Of a DNA stretch of 64,000 nucleotides, positions 60,257 through 64,000 are shown piece after piece (the stretch's first letter is position 1; the number at the start of each line of letters is the position of its first letter). The position numbers were made by a program, and so were the translations under genes. The stretch is from contig NZ_FXWI01000002.1 of the NCBI RefSeq assembly GCF_900177765.1, forward strand, positions 930,001 to 994,000, given 5' to 3'. Under the pieces are notes generated by a model. It was not told where the DNA came from. It searched no databases and saw nothing but the letters and a program-made list of their open reading frames with translations. This stretch comes from Agreia sp. VKM Ac-1783. Its GTDB lineage: Bacteria > Actinomycetota > Actinomycetes > Actinomycetales > Microbacteriaceae.

Positions 60257-60274
60257 TTCATCACCGGGGTTCGA

Positions 60275-60280
60275 TAGCAT
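60275..60280 (+). promoter_or_regulatory. Likely -10 box of the citrate synthase gene
   Basis: TAGCAT, 53 nt before GTG 60334. The leader carries AAGGAG at 60321-60326, 7 nt from the start. Confidence 0.4.
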
Positions 60281-60333
60281 GGCGACCGCGCCCCCGTTCG
60301 GGAGGGCGCCGCCTCATGCGAAGGAGCCCGCCC

Positions 60334-61470
60334 GTGTCTGATTCGTCCGCGATCGTCGAAGAACCTCGCATCCACAAGGGTCTGGCCGGTGTCGTCGTCG
60401 ACACGACGGCCATCTCCAAGGTCAACCCCGAGACCAACTCGCTGCTCTATCGTGGCTACCCGGTTCAGGAGCTGGCCGCGCTGTGCTCCTTCGAGCAGGT
60501 CGCGTACCTCCTGTGGCACGGCGAACTGCCCACCGACGAGCAGCTCGCGGAGTTCGAGCGCGTGGAACGCGCGCAGCGTGCTCTGCCCGTCGCCGTTCGT
60601 CGCATCATCGACGATTTGCCTCTCACGGCGCATCCGATGGACGTGCTGCGCACGGCCGTGAGCGTCATCGGCGCGAGCGACCCCCGGGCATCCGATGATT
60701 CGCCCGAGGCCGACCTCGAGAAGGCGATCGGGCTCTACGCGAGAATCCCCGCGATCGTGGCGTACGACCAGAGGCGCCGTCATGGCGACGACGTCGTCGA
60801 GCCGCGCGACGACCTGGGCTACTCGGCGAACTTCCTCCACATGACCTTCGGCGATGTTCCCGAGTTGGTCGTGGTCGATGCGTTCGACGTCTCGATGATC
60901 CTGTACGCGGAACACTCCTTCAATGCATCGACCTTCACGACCCGGGTCATCACCTCGACCCTCGCCGATCTGTACTCGGCCGTCGTCGGAGGAATCGGGG
61001 CACTGAAGGGCCCCCTGCACGGCGGTGCCAACGAGGCCGTGATGCACACGTTCGACGAGGTCGGCAGGGCCGATAAGGCTGCGGCGTGGCTCGACACAGC
61101 ACTCGCCGAAAAGCGCAAGATCATGGGGTTCGGCCACCGTGTCTACAAACATGGCGACTCGCGAGTGCCCACGATGAAGACCAGTCTCGACGCCCTCCTC
61201 GAGCACTACGACCGCCCCGATCTCGGCGCCCTCTACGACGCACTCGAGACCGCCATGACGGCGCGCAAGAACATTCTGCCGAACCTCGACTACCCGTCGG
61301 GTCCGGCCTATCACCTCATGGGCTTCGACACCGAGACGTTCACGCCGCTCTTCGTCGCGAGTCGCATCGTGGGCTGGACCGCGCACATCATGGAGCAGCG
61401 CGCCTCGAACTCATTGATCAGGCCGCTGAGCACCTACTCCGGTCACGACGAGCGGCACGTCGAGGGCTGA
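60334..61470 (+). CDS. Citrate / 2-methylcitrate synthase
   Basis: Condenses oxaloacetate with acetyl- or propionyl-CoA. The 378-aa size fits the short type II/methylcitrate synthase group. Catalytic His residues lie in GALKGPLHGGANE and GFGHRVYKHGDSR, with the catalytic Asp in LDYPSGPAYHLMGF, and RPLSTYSG near the end. Start GTG 60334 is chosen because AAGGAG is 7 nt upstream; an upstream ATG at 60316 would have no ribosome-binding site. No prpB or prpD is nearby, so the main substrate is undecided. Its 3' end is 1 bp from the convergent GH3 gene. Confidence 0.93.
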   Translation: MSDSSAIVEEPRIHKGLAGVVVDTTAISKVNPETNSLLYRGYPVQELAALCSFEQVAYLLWHGELPTDEQLAEFERVERAQRALPVAVRRIIDDLPLTAHPMDVLRTAVSVIGASDPRASDDSPEADLEKAIGLYARIPAIVAYDQRRRHGDDVVEPRDDLGYSANFLHMTFGDVPELVVVDAFDVSMILYAEHSFNASTFTTRVITSTLADLYSAVVGGIGALKGPLHGGANEAVMHTFDEVGRADKAAAWLDTALAEKRKIMGFGHRVYKHGDSRVPTMKTSLDALLEHYDRPDLGALYDALETAMTARKNILPNLDYPSGPAYHLMGFDTETFTPLFVASRIVGWTAHIMEQRASNSLIRPLSTYSGHDERHVEG

Positions 61471-61471
61471 T

Positions 61472-62653
61472 TCAGAACGCGACGTCTGGATGCTGCCGCA
61501 GCCAGAGTGTTCGTCGCAGCTCGAGATCCCGGGTCACCCCGTCGTCGACGACGGCGGGGTCGATCCGGCCTGACTCCACGGCGCCGACGACGGCGGAGAT
61601 CGTCGCGTCGATGTTGCCCGGCGTCACGTAGAGGAGCAGGTCGTTGCCCGCCGCCACTGCCCGGATGGCGTTCTCGTCGGGATTCGCGTATTCGGGAAGA
61701 CCCGTCGCCTCGAGCATGCCCATGTCGTCGGTCACCGTCACGCCGGTGAAACCCAGTTCGTCGCGCAGGATCGAGTGCCAGGTCGAGGACAGACTCGCCG
61801 GCTGCGGGTCGACGGGGGTGTAGGCCAGATGACCGAACATCACGAGTTCGGCGCCGGCATCGATGCCGGCCTGAAATGACGGGGCATCCCTGGCACGCCA
61901 TTGGGTCTGATCGATGTCGATCTGCGGCACGCTGATGTGCGAATCATCCGCCGACTCTCCATGCCCCGGAAAGTGCTTGAGGGTGCTGAAGACCCGCGCC
62001 TTCTCGCCGGCAACCGCCGCCGCGACCTTCGGTGATGCCGACGCGGCATCCGGTCCGAGCACACGGTCGAAGATGAAGGAGTCAGGGTCTGGCGTCACAT
62101 CGGCCACGATGCCGAAGTTGATCGAGATCCCGACCTGGTCCAGCAGCGTCGATCTTCCGGTGAAGGCGTCGCGCGTCGCAGACTCGGGCTCCGCAGCGAG
62201 GCTGTCAGCGCCGGCGAAACCGTCGTAGGGAAGCCGGGTCACGTCGCCACCCTCTTCGTCGACCGCGATCAGCGGGGCGAGGCCGTCGCCCGAGGCGACC
62301 CCACCTGTCAGCGCGGCGAGCTCCTCGGGCGTCGCCGGGATGTTGTCGCCCATGAGGATCAGTCCACCGAGGCCTCGTGACGTCACCGTCGTCTGCCATG
62401 CTGCACCGTCGAGACCGGGCGCCCGAACGATGAACATCGAGGCGACCTTCTGCTCGAGTGTCATGGTGTGGAGGCGAACCGAGGCGTACTGCGCCGTCAT
62501 CTCCTCGACGGAGGGCGGCGGAGCCGGCGTCGCTTCTGCGGTCTCGGTCGGGGTGGGAGCCGGTGCCGCCTGCTCGGCATCAGACGCGGCGCACGATGTC
62601 AGGAGCAGGCTGAGGCAGACGATCGCGCAAGAAGCCGCGCGTCTACGACGCAC
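61472..62653 (-). CDS. nagZ: GH3 beta-N-acetylhexosaminidase-like lipoprotein
   Basis: Peptidoglycan-recycling-type glycoside hydrolase of 393 aa, predicted outer-face lipoprotein. The signal peptide ends at LLTSC with Cys21, followed by a Pro/Thr linker. The NagZ signature KHFPGHGESADDSH (226-239) provides the Asp-His acid/base dyad, and VTDDMGM the nucleophile Asp (309 or 310). The upstream acidic EEGGDVTR is also conserved. The start GTG at 62653 overlaps the preceding gene by 11 nt. A long in-frame upstream extension is not used, since it would bury the signal peptide. Confidence 0.92.
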   Translation of the reverse strand: MRRRRAASCAIVCLSLLLTSCAASDAEQAAPAPTPTETAEATPAPPPSVEEMTAQYASVRLHTMTLEQKVASMFIVRAPGLDGAAWQTTVTSRGLGGLILMGDNIPATPEELAALTGGVASGDGLAPLIAVDEEGGDVTRLPYDGFAGADSLAAEPESATRDAFTGRSTLLDQVGISINFGIVADVTPDPDSFIFDRVLGPDAASASPKVAAAVAGEKARVFSTLKHFPGHGESADDSHISVPQIDIDQTQWRARDAPSFQAGIDAGAELVMFGHLAYTPVDPQPASLSSTWHSILRDELGFTGVTVTDDMGMLEATGLPEYANPDENAIRAVAAGNDLLLYVTPGNIDATISAVVGAVESGRIDPAVVDDGVTRDLELRRTLWLRQHPDVAF

Positions 62654-63152
62654 GGTAGGCCCGCGACAGCGCCACGTAGTTGCTTCCGTTCGCTCGAATG
62701 CCCTCACGCTCGTCGGCGGAGAGTTCGCGTCGAACCTTCGCCGGCACCCCCGCCGCGAGCGATCCGTCTGGGATGACGGTGCCCTCGAGCACGACTGCTC
62801 CAGCGGCGATGAGGCAGTTCGATCCGACCACGGCTCCGTTCAAGACCGTGGCATTCATACCCACGAGGCTGTCATCTCCGATCGTGCACCCGTGCAGAAC
62901 GGCTCCGTGGCCCACGCTCACTCCGTGCCCGACCCTGGTCGGAAAATCCGGGTCGGCGTGCACGACGACGTTGTCCTGCAGATTGCTGCGCTGCCCCAGC
63001 GAGATCTCCGAGGAGTCGCCCCTCACAACGGCCCCGAAGAACACGCTGCTCTCGGCACCGACCGTCACTCTCCCGATGAGCGTGCTGGTCGGAGCTATCC
63101 AGGCACTGTCCGCCACTCGCGGAGAGTGCTCACCGAAGGTGATGATGCTCAC
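62643..63152 (-). CDS. Gamma-carbonic-anhydrase-like hexapeptide-repeat protein
   Basis: Left-handed beta-helix protein of 169 aa, similar to YrdA/CaiE/gamma-CA. Metal-ligand positions appear in VVHADPDFPTRVGHGVSVGHGAVLHGC (three His), with the conserved Arg in VVRGDSSEI and Gln/Asn in QRSNLQDN. The ATG overlaps the acyl-CoA dehydrogenase stop by 4 nt; the stop lies inside the GH3 start region. Gamma-CA-like proteins bound to acyl-CoA dehydrogenases are seen elsewhere, but whether this is an active carbonic anhydrase is open. Confidence 0.88.
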   Translation of the reverse strand: MSIITFGEHSPRVADSAWIAPTSTLIGRVTVGAESSVFFGAVVRGDSSEISLGQRSNLQDNVVVHADPDFPTRVGHGVSVGHGAVLHGCTIGDDSLVGMNATVLNGAVVGSNCLIAAGAVVLEGTVIPDGSLAAGVPAKVRRELSADEREGIRANGSNYVALSRAYRAS

Positions 63153-64000
63153 TGGGCTACCGGGCCGAGAAGGGAGTTCGCGACGGTGGAGTGGGCGGAT
63201 TCGTCGTCTGACGGGTGGAACATACCCGCCAGTACATCACGGTAGAGGCGCCCGAGCTCGCTGGAGTTCGACATCGCCGAGCCGCCGGTGACCCTGATCG
63301 CCTGATCGACGACGACCCGCGCCGTCTCCGTCGCACGCACCTTGAGCCCGACCAGCTTCGCGAACCAGCGGGCGCCGTGGTCGACGACCCCGTCGACGTC
63401 GCGCGCCATCCGATCGATCTGCGGCTCGAGCGCGTCGAGCGCGATGCCGGCCTCGGCGACCCTGCGCCGAATGTCGGGGTCGGATGCATAGGGTCGGCCG
63501 CCCGACTTCAGGCTCGTTCTGCGGTGGGCCGCCTCCACCGCGAGCTCGAGGGCTCGGTCGGCGATGCCTGCGTAGACGGACGCGACGAGGATCTCGAAGT
63601 TCGCGAAGATCGCAAAGACCAGCGGGTCGGCGCTCGGCCCCGGAGCGATGCGCCGGAACACCCGGTCGGCCGGCGCCGTGACCCCCTCGAGGATCGTGGT
63701 GTGGCTCTGCGTCGCGCGCATTCCGAGCGTGTCCCAATCGTCTTCTATTCGGTAGCCGTCAGCCGCGCGGTCGATGAAGGCGTGAACGAGCTGGGGCGCA
63801 TCCGCGCTCGAGTCGTCGCGACCGAAGACGCCGAGCCGGGTCCACACCGGCGACAGCGAGGTGAAGATCTTGCGGCCTGTGAAGGAGTACGAGCCGTCGG
63901 AATGCCCGTCTGCTCGAGTGCGGGAGTCGAGCAGCACGAGGTCGTTGCCCGCCTCGCTGTTTCCGAAAGCGAAGATCTCACCGGCGGCTGCCTCGTCGAG
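63149..64000 (-). CDS. Acyl-CoA dehydrogenase family protein, 5' end outside window
   Basis: FAD-dependent acyl-CoA dehydrogenase; 283 residues of the C-terminal two thirds are visible and the start lies beyond the window. GEIFAFGNSEAGND is the middle-domain FAD-binding region, GRKIFTSLSPVWTRLGVFG and MRATQSHTTILEGV follow, and the C-terminal helical domain carries QAIRVTGGSAMSNSSELGRLYRDVLAG. The usual catalytic Glu position falls in the C-terminal domain but cannot be assigned with certainty. The stop overlaps the gamma-CA gene by 4 nt. Confidence 0.93.
   Translation of the reverse strand, partial: LDEAAAGEIFAFGNSEAGNDLVLLDSRTRADGHSDGSYSFTGRKIFTSLSPVWTRLGVFGRDDSSADAPQLVHAFIDRAADGYRIEDDWDTLGMRATQSHTTILEGVTAPADRVFRRIAPGPSADPLVFAIFANFEILVASVYAGIADRALELAVEAAHRRTSLKSGGRPYASDPDIRRRVAEAGIALDALEPQIDRMARDVDGVVDHGARWFAKLVGLKVRATETARVVVDQAIRVTGGSAMSNSSELGRLYRDVLAGMFHPSDDESAHSTVANSLLGPVAQ

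Noticed and set aside
60316-60333. ATG at 60316 as citrate synthase start
   Set aside because: AAGGAG lies downstream of it, 7 nt before GTG 60334.
1-64000. tRNA, rRNA, CRISPR array, prophage or origin of replication
   Set aside because: No cloverleaf, regular spacer-repeat array, phage structural genes or DnaA-box cluster was found by reading.

Overview
This is a high-GC, gene-dense stretch of chromosome from an actinobacterium, most likely a member of the Microbacteriaceae (order Micrococcales). The grounds are: strong GC bias at third codon positions, many GTG starts, the actinobacterial neighbourhood pmt / rsmI / metG / tatD / rsmA, a guanidine-III riboswitch ahead of a small multidrug-resistance exporter, and many starts lying 6-7 nt after a TANNNT -10 box, the leaderless pattern common in this phylum. 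I see no rRNA, tRNA, CRISPR array, prophage or classical insertion sequence. The family placement is inference; no database search was possible.

Layout. 1-2413: an ABC ATPase (cut by the window edge) and a BMP-type lipoprotein. 2515-10037: the conserved block rsmA, tatD, metG and rsmI on the minus strand, with gtrA, pmt and a YeiH-type exporter diverging. 10040-14634: riboswitch-controlled guanidinium exporter, a divergent XRE/SDR pair, a cysteine-cluster plus pentapeptide-repeat protein behind a structured leader containing a tiny leaderless ORF, and an MFS carrier. 14852-20471: L-serine deaminase, MOSC and rhodanese-like proteins, and a DeoR / galT / galK locus. 20445-26948: a minus-strand operon of a PLP-dependent cysteine-synthase-like enzyme, an NtaA-type flavin monooxygenase, an ammonia-lyase homologue with an altered cofactor triad, an aldo/keto reductase and a YyaL-type protein. 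27087-34212: patatin, a left-handed beta-helix protein, a divergent MFS / LacI pair around an operator, a DUF222-HNH gene bracketed by two copies of a dispersed repeat, and small metabolic genes.

34368-41720: a four-gene operon, every junction a 4-nt overlap, of two FtsX-like permeases and two ATPases, one with an AbrB-like tail. 41727-47449: HrpA helicase, MFS, PNPOx-like flavoprotein. 47469-55984: a LacI-controlled oligosaccharide operon (peptide-type ABC importer, alpha/beta hydrolase, GH1 beta-glucosidase). 56058-64000: two aldo/keto reductases, a secreted coiled-coil M15-like protein, a DUF4349 lipoprotein, a citrate/methylcitrate synthase, a GH3 N-acetylhexosaminidase, a gamma-carbonic-anhydrase-like protein and an acyl-CoA dehydrogenase (cut by the window edge).

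The most interesting items are the uORF-plus-hairpin leader at 12144-12318, the two dispersed repeat families (one inside tatD coding sequence, the other bracketing the HNH gene), the lyase with Ala-Ser-Asp in place of the MIO-forming Ala-Ser-Gly, and the double FtsX system. No stretch longer than about 220 bases lacks a gene.
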